Source of the DNA: Gloeobacter violaceus PCC 7421
GTDB lineage: Bacteria; Cyanobacteriota; Cyanobacteriia; Gloeobacterales; Gloeobacteraceae
NCBI RefSeq assembly: GCF_000011385.1
Contig: NC_005125.1
Coordinates: forward strand, 3,782,001-3,846,000
Direction: 5' to 3'
Length of the DNA: 64,000 nucleotides
The notes beneath the pieces are model-generated. The model saw nothing but the letters and a program-made list of their open reading frames with translations. It made no database searches and had not been told where the DNA came from. Below are positions 27,908-37,189 of this stretch, in pieces. A program made the position numbers and the translations under genes. How positions within the stretch are numbered: position 1 is the first letter of the stretch; every line of letters begins with the position of its first letter.

Positions 27908-28489
27908 CTACCGGGCGAGCCAACCCACCCGTTCAAGCAGTGCATCTCGAAAAGCCGAGTCGACTTGCCATTCGTCCGACGCGAAGCTGAGAAACCGATC
28001 TCTCAAAACCGTGATTCCACCGGCTTCTGCGATGAAAACTTGCATAAAGCCTGCGTGGCCGCCGATCCAAGAATAATCGTCAGTCGCACAGAAAGCTCCC
28101 CAACCCATCGACCTTCCAAACAACACGCTGTCCACATGTTTCAAGAATCCTGTGTCACATGCGGCTTCAAAACTTTGCTCGTCCCAAGTAGTTAGAACAG
28201 AATACCGGTGCGGTGGAATCGGCTCAATGTCTGTGATAATGGCAACTTCGTCACCGACTTCTAGCGCCGCCCGCTCGAGTGCCTTGAATTCAGTGGCATT
28301 GGTTATGATTCCATACAATCCGTAGGGCACGAGTACGGTCTCCCAGGCTTTATTCACAAAAGGTGTTGTCCGAACGCTTCGATCCAGAGAAGCAAGTTGG
28401 CTTTCGTCCACGAAGACAGAAGCGTAAGCGAGCCCAAACTTACTGTCGAATTCTGTTTCCGGTATGACCCCAACCTCTGATTTGCTCAC
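27908..28489 (-). CDS. Putative immunity protein of a HINT-toxin locus
   Basis: 193 residues from GTG 28489, with AGGAA upstream; a longer frame to 28534 would overlap the toxin end. The protein is acidic, soluble, and has no signal peptide. It starts ten bases after the end of the toxin remnant on the same strand, exactly where an immunity gene sits in polymorphic toxin loci. I do not recognise the family. The reading frame is intact although the toxin is broken, as expected if the immunity gene decays later or protects against a relative's toxin. Confidence 0.55.
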   Translation of the reverse strand: MSKSEVGVIPETEFDSKFGLAYASVFVDESQLASLDRSVRTTPFVNKAWETVLVPYGLYGIITNATEFKALERAALEVGDEVAIITDIEPIPPHRYSVLTTWDEQSFEAACDTGFLKHVDSVLFGRSMGWGAFCATDDYSWIGGHAGFMQVFIAEAGGITVLRDRFLSFASDEWQVDSAFRDALLERVGWLAR

Positions 28490-28499
28490 GGTACGTTCC

Positions 28500-29092
28500 T
28501 CAGGCAAAGCGGATCTTAATCGTCTTTGAGCCAAATCCCTCGATTTGAATCGTCGGCCTGGAAGGTTGGGAGGAAAAGCCTCTTACCGAGGCTTTCATAC
28601 CGTTTTCGAGTTCCACGGCGCGCACAACTCCTTTTGGGGTTTGGATCGTAAAAATTGGTCTCGCACCAGCGATATCGTCAAAAATTCGGTTTGCTTCTGC
28701 CAAACCTCCCCGCCGTTCGAGCTGAATAAGCGTTTTCGTCTCTTTGAGGGCATAGCTACCGCTTACAATCCGAGAAATAACTGGACACACGTTGTGTACC
28801 CAAGCCTGGGTGTCGCCAGCGAAGCAGAAGGTGCGGGGTCCCCCTCGACCTCCAGATTGTACGTCTTCCGTGTCTGCTCCTGTGCCGCCAGTCCGGCCAC
28901 CCGCAGCCTCTTGCCCTCGGCCGCCTGCACTCGATCCCCAGGCTCCAAACGTTCCGCCGCTGTCCAGCCTTTGTTCTGGAGAAAGAACGGGTGCTCCCCG
29001 GGCACCGTCAGCGTGTCGCGCTCACCCTGCCTATCTGTTTGGCGCAACTCCAATCGGTAGACGGGCCGATTACTGAATCTCTCCTCAAGAAG
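28500..29092 (-). pseudogene. Polymorphic toxin remnant: partial HINT domain and C-terminal toxin, frameshifted
   Basis: The first frame (to 29092, where a TGA interrupts) carries the middle and end of a pretoxin HINT domain: VPGEHPFFLQNKGW, ERLEPGDRV and KTYNLEVEGD. The expected ending AGDTQAWVHN, with the splicing His-Asn, is present but in another frame. A frameshift therefore lies around 28837-28846, in a run of G and C. The second frame continues from CPVISRIV as a ~95-residue C-terminal domain ending TIQIEGFGSKTIKIRFA, a toxin-like ending of unknown activity. The N-terminal part of the original large protein is gone. Confidence 0.75.
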
Positions 29093-29190
29093 TCAATAGC
29101 AGTTTTCGAATTTCGTGAGAAGGAATAGAACCTACATGACCGGCATAGCGGGCGCCGCTTCGGTGCAGCCAAAATCTCAAAGCGCAGTTG

Positions 29191-30921
29191 TCAAAAACTG
29201 AAGACCGCCCGCAGGATACCGACCGCCAGGCCGTTACTGCGGCTGGAATTGACCGGCTGCTCGATAAATTGCAGTATCGGTGTGAGGCTGAGCCGGTCGG
29301 TGAGCATGTGGCGGTAGTAGACCACGTAGTCGCGCTCGGTGCCGCTCGGCACCAGCGAACTGGTCAGCCCCGGTCCCACCAGACCAACGGCACTGCCCGA
29401 AAAGACGCGCAGCGGCTGGGCAACGGTGAAGCCGAGGGCGTTGCCGTCGCCTCCGAGATTGGGCAGGGTAAAGCCCAACTGCCAGGTGTTGAGGCTGATC
29501 GCCGTGAACTGCTCGTCGATGCTGGCCACCGGATAGACCGCGGTGGTCCCCCAGCCGTAGCGGCCGAAAATCGCGAAAGCCGGGATGATCGACCATTCGA
29601 AGTTCACCCCCAGCGACTGGGTGACGGTGTTCTGGATGGTCTCGGGCAGCGTCAGGGTATCGACGATGCCGCCTTGCTCGTTGAGTTGTCCGAACTGCAA
29701 TTTCACCGAGGCGGCAGGGCCGGGGCGCACCTCGAACTCGCCCAACAGCGACGATTCACCGCCGAATAACCCGCCCGCACCGTACCCGCCGTAGGGGGCT
29801 CCAAAGGGGTTCACGTCGCGGCGGGCGTCGCCGGTGGCCGCCCCGGCGTTGGTGGATAGATAGATGCCCCGCAGACTGAACGTCTCGGAGATGTCCCAAT
29901 CGAAACCCAGACCAGGCCCGAAAAAGACAAAAGTCAACAGCGGGCTGTTGGTGGTCAGTCCGCCGGTGAAGTCGAGTTCTTCGTTGTTGGCGAAGCTGTT
30001 GGCATCGAGGTATTCGGAAATCTCCAGGCGCGGGCCGAAGAAGACCCGGAAGTTCTGGCTAAAGAGCGGGAAGATATAGCGAATTTCGTCGATGGTGAAG
30101 CTGGAGGTGCCGTTGATGTTGATGCCCACCGTCGAGCCGTCGAAGGAAGTATTGTCGGGGCCGCCGCTGAAGATGAGCACGCCGATGCCGCTCGCGATCC
30201 CTGCGAGCGCGGCGCTGATGTCCTGGCCGGTAACCCCCCGCATCCGCAGCCGCAGTTCGTCCTGGCCGGTGAAGGTGGTGCGCAGGTTGAGGGTGGTGCG
30301 CGAAACGAAAGTGGTGTTGGCCGCCCGGATAGGAATGCTCACCGCGCCGAGCGCATCCCCCAGGGCGGCGGCGGAGGGGTAAGTTTCCTCGGCGGTCCCC
30401 GAGAAAATCGTACAGCCGGGACAACCGACGCCGCCGGAGATGCCCATCACCACCGAGCCGTCCATTTTGGTGACGGGGCTCAAGAGATTGGCTTCGATTG
30501 CACCGAGGCGCGTTTCGAGGCTTCCCAGGCGATCGGCGGCTCCCCCCAGTTCGTCTTGAAATTCCGCGCGCAGGCGCTCAAGGACCGCCAGATCGGCAGG
30601 CTCGGGGAGTGCCGCGCCCTCGGAGGCGATACGCGCTTCGAGCCCCACCAGGATCCGCTGCAACCAGTCGGCAAATTCGAGCCGGTTGAGGGGGCGGTCG
30701 CCTTCGAAGCGCGGCGGCTGCGCCAGGTCGAGCCGCTGGGCGATTTGGGTCAGTTTTGTGCGGCTCCAGGCGCCGGGGGGCACATCCGCCAGGGACCAGA
30801 CGGCATTGGGAGCGTGCAGTTCGCTCTCCGGCCAAGCCTGGGGGTGGGCCGGCCGGCACCACCAGGACAGGCACAACAGCCACAACCAAACCCACCATCG
30901 GGCTGTCGCACCGGTCGGCAC
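29191..30921 (-). CDS. Outer-membrane porin with SLH domain (SomA/B, OprB type)
   Basis: 576 residues from GTG 30921. Signal peptide with a Trp-rich hydrophobic core, cleavage near residue 30; an S-layer-homology region (WSLADVPPGAWSRTKL, NRLEFADWL) that binds cell-wall polymer; a coiled-coil (about 105-150); then a beta-barrel ending in LRAVFSF with C-terminal Phe. This is the usual plan of cyanobacterial major porins, which admit ions and small solutes. Downstream of the GloVer gene on the opposite side of a 30-base gap, same strand, so possibly co-transcribed. Confidence 0.87.
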   Translation of the reverse strand: MPTGATARWWVWLWLLCLSWWCRPAHPQAWPESELHAPNAVWSLADVPPGAWSRTKLTQIAQRLDLAQPPRFEGDRPLNRLEFADWLQRILVGLEARIASEGAALPEPADLAVLERLRAEFQDELGGAADRLGSLETRLGAIEANLLSPVTKMDGSVVMGISGGVGCPGCTIFSGTAEETYPSAAALGDALGAVSIPIRAANTTFVSRTTLNLRTTFTGQDELRLRMRGVTGQDISAALAGIASGIGVLIFSGGPDNTSFDGSTVGININGTSSFTIDEIRYIFPLFSQNFRVFFGPRLEISEYLDANSFANNEELDFTGGLTTNSPLLTFVFFGPGLGFDWDISETFSLRGIYLSTNAGAATGDARRDVNPFGAPYGGYGAGGLFGGESSLLGEFEVRPGPAASVKLQFGQLNEQGGIVDTLTLPETIQNTVTQSLGVNFEWSIIPAFAIFGRYGWGTTAVYPVASIDEQFTAISLNTWQLGFTLPNLGGDGNALGFTVAQPLRVFSGSAVGLVGPGLTSSLVPSGTERDYVVYYRHMLTDRLSLTPILQFIEQPVNSSRSNGLAVGILRAVFSF

Positions 30922-30951
30922 AGCGGGTCACTCCGAAAGCCAGAGGCCATT

Positions 30952-32181
30952 CTAGGGCGGATTGTCCCGGGAGGCGGCCGGAAAGCGCTCCCCCGGCAAG
31001 ACGAACTTGAAGACGGTGCCTTGATCGAGCCGGCCGCCGTGGGCGGTGGTGCCGTACAGGTGACCGTCCGTGCCCTGCATCAGGGTGCTGACCGGATGGG
31101 AACCGTCCTCGCCGCCAAAGACATGCAGCGTCTTGAGGCGGCCCTCCAGGGTGATCGCAAAGAGCGTGCCGTCGCCGTCCTCGAAGATCGACAGTTTGCC
31201 CGCGCTGCCGCCCATCAGCGACGGCTTGCCGCCGTTGACGGTCGTGCCGTAGAGCCTGCCGTCCCTGCCCTGGATCAGCGAACCGTAGGGCCGCGAGCCG
31301 TCCACGCCCCGGAAGCTGTGCAGAGTCGTCATCTCCCCTTCTGGGGACAACTTGAAGATCGTGCCCAGGCCATAGCTGCCCCCGGCGACGGTGGTGCCGT
31401 AGAGATGGCCGTCGCCCGCGAGCATCAGCGCGGCCCGGGGGCTCGTGCCGGTGCTGCTGTCGCTGTCCTGAAAGGCATGGAGCATCGAGAAGCCGGCCGC
31501 GGCCGAAAAGCGGTAGACCGTGCCGCCGTTGTTGGGTCCGTCGTAGACCGTTGTGCCGTACAACTGGCCGTCACTGCCTTCCACCAGGCCGGTGAACGGG
31601 TCGGAACCTTCCTGGAGCTTGAAGGTGTGCAATGTCTTGAAGCGGCTGTCCGCTGCGAGGCGGAAGATCGTGCCCAGGCCCGGGGAAGCGACGCAACTGG
31701 TGGTGCCGTAGAAGTGGCCGTCGCGGGCCAAAAGCAGACTGGCGAAGGGATTGCCGCCGTCGTCGCCGTCAAAACTGTGCAGAGTGGTGAGCGCTCCACT
31801 CGGGGCTCTGCGGTAGAGCGTGCCGCGCCCGGCGGAACCCCCGGCGCTGGTGGTGCCGTAAAGGGAGCCGTCGGGGGTGATGGCCGGCCGGGCGACCGGG
31901 TGGGCGCCTTCCTTACCGCGAAAGCTGTGCAGGACTTTGAACTCGCCTGCCGCCGACAGGCGATACAGCGTGCCCTTGCCGTAGGCCCCGCCGGTGGTGG
32001 CGCTGCCGTAGAGATGCCCATCCCGGCCCTGGACGATGCCCGCATAGGGGGAGGAGCCGCCCCGTCCATCGAACTGGTAGAGCGTCGCCAGTTGGGCACG
32101 GGCAGTCGCCTGCAACGCCATCAGCAGACCGAGAGCACCGAGGGCCATCCACAGTCGCCTGTCTTGCCGGTATCGCTCCAT
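30952..32181 (-). CDS. GloVer-repeat (TIGR03803-type) secreted protein
   Basis: 409 residues from ATG 32181, preceded by a signal peptide (GALGLLMALQATARA-Q). The mature part is about eight to nine copies of a ~40-residue repeat, consensus LHSF.G.DG..P...L..G.DG.LYGTT..GG..G.GT.Y. This is the repeat called GloVer, named from its occurrence in Gloeobacter and Verrucomicrobia, probably a beta-propeller. The function is unknown. An in-frame start at 32310 exists but lacks a signal peptide nearby. It is divergent from czcC and upstream of the porin gene. Confidence 0.92.
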   Translation of the reverse strand: MERYRQDRRLWMALGALGLLMALQATARAQLATLYQFDGRGGSSPYAGIVQGRDGHLYGSATTGGAYGKGTLYRLSAAGEFKVLHSFRGKEGAHPVARPAITPDGSLYGTTSAGGSAGRGTLYRRAPSGALTTLHSFDGDDGGNPFASLLLARDGHFYGTTSCVASPGLGTIFRLAADSRFKTLHTFKLQEGSDPFTGLVEGSDGQLYGTTVYDGPNNGGTVYRFSAAAGFSMLHAFQDSDSSTGTSPRAALMLAGDGHLYGTTVAGGSYGLGTIFKLSPEGEMTTLHSFRGVDGSRPYGSLIQGRDGRLYGTTVNGGKPSLMGGSAGKLSIFEDGDGTLFAITLEGRLKTLHVFGGEDGSHPVSTLMQGTDGHLYGTTAHGGRLDQGTVFKFVLPGERFPAASRDNPP

Positions 32182-32311
32182 CGCCGTCCGCCTGCACCGA
32201 TGGCCACACGATATCAGCCGCGCAACCGCCACAGCAGTCGTCCATGCGACGCTTCCCAACCGGGCTGTGCGGAGAAGATGAACCTCAATCACTTCAGCAG
32301 GGACGATCAAG

Positions 32312-33619
32312 ATGCATTACCGTCTGTATTTGAGCGGCATCGCTTTGCTGTGGGCCGGGATGAACGCCCTGCCCGCCAATGCCCAGGGCGTCCTGCCCGC
32401 AGGCGGACCCCTTGGGCTCAGACAGGCGCTCAGCCAGGCAGAACTGCGCAACCCGCAGCTGGTGGTTGCCCAGCGCAACCTGGGCATTGGGCTAGCCGGG
32501 ATCACCGCCGCCGGGGCTGCTCCGAACCCGCAACTGACCGTCTACTGGGGGTTCGGCACGGTCTACACCGAGGACGGCAGCCCCCAGACAGTGGGGCTTT
32601 CTCAGAAACTGGAGACGGCAGGCAAGCGGCCGGCCCGCCTTGCCCTGGCCGACGCCCAGTACCGCCTCGCCCTTTTACAGTACAACGCCACACGCTTTGA
32701 AATCCGCTCGCAGGTGCGCAAAGCCTACGCCCAGTTCGCCGCGGCCCAGGCCGGCGGCCGCGCCCTCGAAGTGCAGGAGCGCCTCGCCCAAAGGCTGCTC
32801 GAAGTAGCCCGCAAGCGCAGCGCAGCGGGCGAATCGCCCAAAACCGACGCCCTGCAGACCCAACTGGAGGTCAACCGGCTCAAAACCCAACAGACCGAAG
32901 CCCTCGGCCGCGTCGAGCAGGCGCAGATCGCCCTGAGTGGTCTGTTGGGACGCGATCCGGAAGAAACCCTCGATATCGACGATCTGGGTCTATTTGAGCT
33001 GTCGCTCGAAAAAACTGCCCTGGTTCCTTTGCCGGGCGCCCCCGTGCCGCTGGTGGCCACCTTCCTGGAGCGGGCTTACCGCGCCCGCTTAGATCTGCAG
33101 GCGGCCGAGCAGCAGCGGGAGGTGGCCCGCCGCCAGCTGGCTCTGGCCCGCGCCCAGCGCGTCCCGGATGTGAATGTGGCGACTGGGTATCTGTTTACCA
33201 CGCGCACCAACAGCGACCCCCAGGCCCAGGGGGTCTACGTGGGCGTGGGGATCGATCTGCCGGTCTTCTACAACAACCAGGGCGAAGTGAAACTGGCGGA
33301 ACTGGCCGGCGAGCAAAGCAGCCTGCAGATCGATGCTCTGAAGCTGCAGATTGCCGTGGAAGTGCGCACGGCCTACCGGGCGCTGCTCAACGCCCGCGAG
33401 AGCCTGCGCCGCCACCGCAACCAGCTGTTGCCCGCCGCCCAGGACGTGGTACAGCTGACCCAACTGAGTTACGAACTGGGCAAGCGCGACCTGGGCGAGG
33501 TGGTCCTCGCCCAGCAGGCGGCCCAGGCGGTGCTCGAAAGCTATCTCGAAGCAGTGGTGGCCTACCAGGGCGCCTGGGCGGATCTCGAAAAAGCGGTGGG
33601 CGAACCGCTCGATGTCTAG
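32312..33619 (+). CDS. czcC: CzcC-type outer-membrane efflux protein
   Basis: 435 residues with a signal peptide (MHYRLYLSGIALLWAGMNALPANA, in two parts). It has the TolC/CzcC two-repeat architecture: long helical stretches around 100-190 and 300-410 with two beta-barrel segments (NPQLTVYWGFG and RVPDVNVATGYLF). It forms the outer-membrane channel of heavy-metal efflux RND systems. The RND pump gene is convergent, ending three bases away. No periplasmic adaptor (CzcB) gene is in the window. Confidence 0.88.
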   Translation: MHYRLYLSGIALLWAGMNALPANAQGVLPAGGPLGLRQALSQAELRNPQLVVAQRNLGIGLAGITAAGAAPNPQLTVYWGFGTVYTEDGSPQTVGLSQKLETAGKRPARLALADAQYRLALLQYNATRFEIRSQVRKAYAQFAAAQAGGRALEVQERLAQRLLEVARKRSAAGESPKTDALQTQLEVNRLKTQQTEALGRVEQAQIALSGLLGRDPEETLDIDDLGLFELSLEKTALVPLPGAPVPLVATFLERAYRARLDLQAAEQQREVARRQLALARAQRVPDVNVATGYLFTTRTNSDPQAQGVYVGVGIDLPVFYNNQGEVKLAELAGEQSSLQIDALKLQIAVEVRTAYRALLNARESLRRHRNQLLPAAQDVVQLTQLSYELGKRDLGEVVLAQQAAQAVLESYLEAVVAYQGAWADLEKAVGEPLDV

Positions 33620-33622
33620 ATC

Positions 33623-36600
33623 TCAAGCAGGGGGCGGTTCCACCCGGGCAGGCTCGATCCCGGGACGCGGCTTCGGGGCGGCGCTATACTGCCCGAACAA
33701 CTTCTGCAGGCGCTCCCACAGCGATAAATTCGTGCGGGGGGCGCTGCCTCCGGGGGAAGATCCGCCGCAGATCACCGGGTAGAGCACCGGCAGAGCAAAG
33801 AGCGTGAAGAACGTGCAGGTAATCAGGCCGCCGATGACGACGGAGGCGAGCGGCTGCTGCACCTCGGCCCCGGCGCTGGTGGCGGTGGCCATCGGAATAA
33901 AACCGATCGACGCGAGCAAGGCCGCCGAGAGAATCGGACGCAGGCGCTCTTTGGCGCCTTTGAGGGCCGCCTTTTCAGCAGACAGACCCTCGGCCTCCTG
34001 CATGGTGCGGATGGTGGAGACCAGCACGATGCCGTTGAGCACCGCGACGCCAAAGAGCGTAATAAAGCCTACCCCCGCCGAGACCGACAGCGGCATGCCC
34101 CTGAGGTAAAGCGCCACCAGACCGCCCACCAGCGAGAAGGGCACATTGAGGAAGATCAAGATGCCCGGCCGCAGGTTGCCGAAGGAGCTATAGAGCAGCA
34201 AAAAGATCAGGGCCAGCGCCAGCGGCACGAGAATCTGCAACCGCGAGAGGGCCGATTGGTAGTTTTCGAACTGACCGCCCCAGACCAACCGGTAGCCCTT
34301 GGGGGCGCTGATTTGCGATTCGACCGCCTGCTGGGCGGCGGCGACGAAAGATCCCAGGTCGCGGTCGCGCACGTTCATGCCGACGGTGATCACCCGCTCG
34401 CCCTCGCGGTGCGAAATCTGGGCGATGCCGTCGCTGGTGGTGATGTCGACCACCGCTCCCAACGGCACGATGCGGCCGTCCTCGGTGGAGACGGGCAGGC
34501 GCCGGGTGTCCTCCAGATCGCGCACGGCATCCTCGTCGAACTTGACCGCCAGACTGAAGCGCTGGCGCCCTTCGTAGATCGTGCCCACCACCTTGCCGGC
34601 GCGGGTCGCTTCGATGGTGTCGAGCACCTCGCGCACGTTGATGCCGTACTGGGCAAGCCTCTGGCGATCGACTTTGATATTGAAGACCGGCAGGCCGCGC
34701 ACGGTCTCGGCACGCACGTCCGCCGCCCCTTGGACCTTTTTGATCACCCCGGCCGCCTGGCCCGCAAGGCGATCCAGTTCGTTGATCTCAGGTCCATAGA
34801 TGCGCAGGGCAATGTCGAGACGGTCGCCGGAAAGCAGTTCGTTGACGCGCTGTTGAATCGGCTGGGTGTAGGCGACCGTCACCCCCGGTACGATGCCGGT
34901 GAGCCGCTTTTCGATCTTCTTGACCAACTCCGGCTGGGTCTTGGCGGTCTTCCACTCTTTTTGGGGCTTGAGGATGACCAGGATGTCGGAGTTCTCGGAT
35001 TTGTTGGTGTCGGTGGCCAGTTCCGGGTGACCGGTGAAGGAGACGGCGGTGACCACCTCGGGAAACTCCTTGATCGCCTTCTCGAGGATCTTGGTCTGGC
35101 GGGCACCTTCGTCGAGGGAGGCGGCGGGCGGGCGGCGCATGTTGATCACCATCGACCCCTCCGAGAGGTTGGGGACGAACTCCGAACCCAACAGCGGCAC
35201 CAGCGTCAGCGAAGCGACAAAGATGGCCGTGCAGACGGCCGAGACCGGCAGCCACTTGCCCATCAGCCAGGTGACACCCTTTTCGTAGCCCGGGCGCAGC
35301 CACTGGATCACTAGCGTCTCGCGCTCTTCGGGAAGCTTTTTGGAAAACGCGAAGTAGCAAGCCAGGGGCACCAGCGACAGGGTGAGCACCAGCGAGGCCA
35401 CCAAGGCCAGAATCACCGTGAAGGCCATCGGCTGGAAGAGCTTACCCTCCACACCCGACAAACCAAAGATCGGGATGTAGACCACCGTGACGATCGTGAT
35501 CGCAAAGGCCACCGGCTTGGCCACCTCCGCCGAGGCCGCTCCGATCACCGCCATGCGCTCTTTGGGAGTCTCGGGGCGCTGCTCGGAAAGCCTGAGGATG
35601 ATGTTCTCGACCATGAAGACGGCACCGTCGACGAGCAGACCAAAGTCAATGGCCCCCAAGCTCATCAGGTTGCCGCTCACGCCGCCGATCACCATGCCGG
35701 TGATCGCCAGCAGCATCGAAAGCGGAATGATCAAGGCGGTGATGAGCGATCCCGGGATGTTGCCCAGCATGATCAGCAAAATGGCCGTTACCAGTAGGGC
35801 GCCTTCAATCAAGTTGATGGCGACGGTCTTGATGGCGGCGGTGATGAGCTGGGTGCGATCGTAGTGGGGGACGATTTCGACCCCTTCGGGCAACTCCTTT
35901 TGCAGTTCGGCGACGCGCGCTTTGACGTCTTTGATCACGCCGTTGGCGTTCTGGCCGGCGCGCATCAGCACCGTGGCCACCACCGTGCCGTCGGTGCCGT
36001 TGCGGGTGACCACGCCCTGACGCAGTTGATTGCCGATGACCACTTCCGCCACATCGCGCAAGTAGACCGGCGTGCCGTGGCTGCGATCGACGATCACATC
36101 GCTGATATCGCTGGTGCTGGTCACCAGGCCCTCGCCGCGGATGATCGTCTGCTCGCCGCTGCCATCTGTTGAATAGCCGCCGCCGGAGTTGGCGTTGTTG
36201 GTCTCAAGCGCCGAAAAGACCATCTGGGGCGTAATGCTGTAGCCCAGCATCCGCTCCGGGTCGAGTTTGACCTGGTACTGCTTGACGAAACCGCCCATCG
36301 GGTTGATCTCGGCGACGCCCCGGACCGATTTGAGGCGGGGGATCACCGTCCAGTTCATGATCGTGCGCAGTTCCATGGGCGTGTAACGGCCGTCGCCCTT
36401 CAGTTCGAAGACATAGATCTCCCCAAGGCCGGTGCTCACCGGACCGAGGACGGGCCTTTCAGACCCGGCGGGCAGGAGGCCCTCGGCATCTTTGAGCCGT
36501 TCGTTCACCAGTTGGCGGGCAAAGTAAATGTCAGTACCGTCCTCGAAGACGACCGTGATCTGCGACAGGCCGTACTTGGAGATCGAGCGCATCTGGTTGA

Positions 36601-36892
36601 GACGGGGCATGCCGGTCAGGGCAATCTCCACCGGAAAGGTGATGAGCTGCTCGATCTCCTGGGGACCCAGGGCGGGCGCTTCGGTAATCACCTGCACCTG
36701 CACGTTGGAGATGTCCGGCAGGCCGTCCAGGGGCAGCCGCATCACCGAGTTGATCCCGACACCGACGATCACCAGCAGCACCAGCAGCGCCAGCAGCCGC
36801 TGCTTGAGCGCCCAATAGATCCACTGAGCCAGAAAACCTTTGGGCTGAACCTGGGGAGAGCCGGCGGTTTCGGGCTGGTAGGCTGTCGTCAT
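33623..36892 (-). CDS. czcA: Heavy-metal efflux RND pump, CzcA type
   Basis: 1089 residues from ATG 36892, chosen because AGAGGA lies 6 bases upstream; longer in-frame starts at 36955 or 36979 are weaker. Twelve transmembrane segments and two large periplasmic loops; the fourth-helix motif DFGLLVDGAVFMVEN is that of the divalent-cation (Co/Zn/Ni/Cd) group, not the Cu/Ag CusA group. It pumps metal out across both membranes with an adaptor and a CzcC channel. The convergent czcC gene supports the assignment; the adaptor gene must lie elsewhere. Confidence 0.93.
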   Translation of the reverse strand: MTTAYQPETAGSPQVQPKGFLAQWIYWALKQRLLALLVLLVIVGVGINSVMRLPLDGLPDISNVQVQVITEAPALGPQEIEQLITFPVEIALTGMPRLNQMRSISKYGLSQITVVFEDGTDIYFARQLVNERLKDAEGLLPAGSERPVLGPVSTGLGEIYVFELKGDGRYTPMELRTIMNWTVIPRLKSVRGVAEINPMGGFVKQYQVKLDPERMLGYSITPQMVFSALETNNANSGGGYSTDGSGEQTIIRGEGLVTSTSDISDVIVDRSHGTPVYLRDVAEVVIGNQLRQGVVTRNGTDGTVVATVLMRAGQNANGVIKDVKARVAELQKELPEGVEIVPHYDRTQLITAAIKTVAINLIEGALLVTAILLIMLGNIPGSLITALIIPLSMLLAITGMVIGGVSGNLMSLGAIDFGLLVDGAVFMVENIILRLSEQRPETPKERMAVIGAASAEVAKPVAFAITIVTVVYIPIFGLSGVEGKLFQPMAFTVILALVASLVLTLSLVPLACYFAFSKKLPEERETLVIQWLRPGYEKGVTWLMGKWLPVSAVCTAIFVASLTLVPLLGSEFVPNLSEGSMVINMRRPPAASLDEGARQTKILEKAIKEFPEVVTAVSFTGHPELATDTNKSENSDILVILKPQKEWKTAKTQPELVKKIEKRLTGIVPGVTVAYTQPIQQRVNELLSGDRLDIALRIYGPEINELDRLAGQAAGVIKKVQGAADVRAETVRGLPVFNIKVDRQRLAQYGINVREVLDTIEATRAGKVVGTIYEGRQRFSLAVKFDEDAVRDLEDTRRLPVSTEDGRIVPLGAVVDITTSDGIAQISHREGERVITVGMNVRDRDLGSFVAAAQQAVESQISAPKGYRLVWGGQFENYQSALSRLQILVPLALALIFLLLYSSFGNLRPGILIFLNVPFSLVGGLVALYLRGMPLSVSAGVGFITLFGVAVLNGIVLVSTIRTMQEAEGLSAEKAALKGAKERLRPILSAALLASIGFIPMATATSAGAEVQQPLASVVIGGLITCTFFTLFALPVLYPVICGGSSPGGSAPRTNLSLWERLQKLFGQYSAAPKPRPGIEPARVEPPPA

Positions 36893-37001
36893 TGCGTCTT
36901 CCTCTTGTGCGGTAGCTTCAGGCGGCGGCAACGTCGGAACCGGTTCAGTGTCCATGCCCACGGAGGAACCGGCTCCCACGATACGTCTGATGTAATTTTA
37001 C

Positions 37002-37013
37002 AAACATATGTTT
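37002..37013. promoter_or_regulatory. Palindrome upstream of czcA, possible metal-regulator site
   Basis: AAACATATGTTT is a perfect 12-bp palindrome. On the minus strand it lies immediately upstream of TAAAAT, a possible -10 box for czcA. ArsR/SmtB-type metal repressors use AT-rich imperfect palindromes in such positions, so this is a candidate, but the sequence is short. Confidence 0.35.
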
Positions 37014-37131
37014 CTCGAATATACAGTGAAACGTACATCCCCACCGCGATCACTTGCCGATTCTGGCGATAGCTACCATAGCGTTGCGTCGATGTATGGC
37101 ATGGGTCCGAGCGGATGGTTTCTAAAGAAAT

Positions 37132-37163
37132 GGTCGGCTGCGTCCCATTTTACGCAGCCGACC
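37132..37163 (-). terminator. Terminator of the ccdA operon
   Basis: A perfect 12-bp stem (GGTCGGCTGCGT / ACGCAGCCGACC) with an 8-nt loop, 27 bases past the ccdA stop codon. On the minus strand it is followed by ATTTCTTT. Confidence 0.8.
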
Positions 37164-37189
37164 GGTCGTCAAAGATTGCAACAAACGAA

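Noticed and set aside
30556-32700. 714-codon open frame on the plus strand opposite the porin and GloVer genes
   Set aside because: It is antisense to two well-supported genes and its translation has no recognisable domain. Long antisense frames are common in GC-rich DNA.
34256-35314. 352-codon plus-strand frame opposite czcA
   Set aside because: Antisense to a well-conserved RND pump; no domain.
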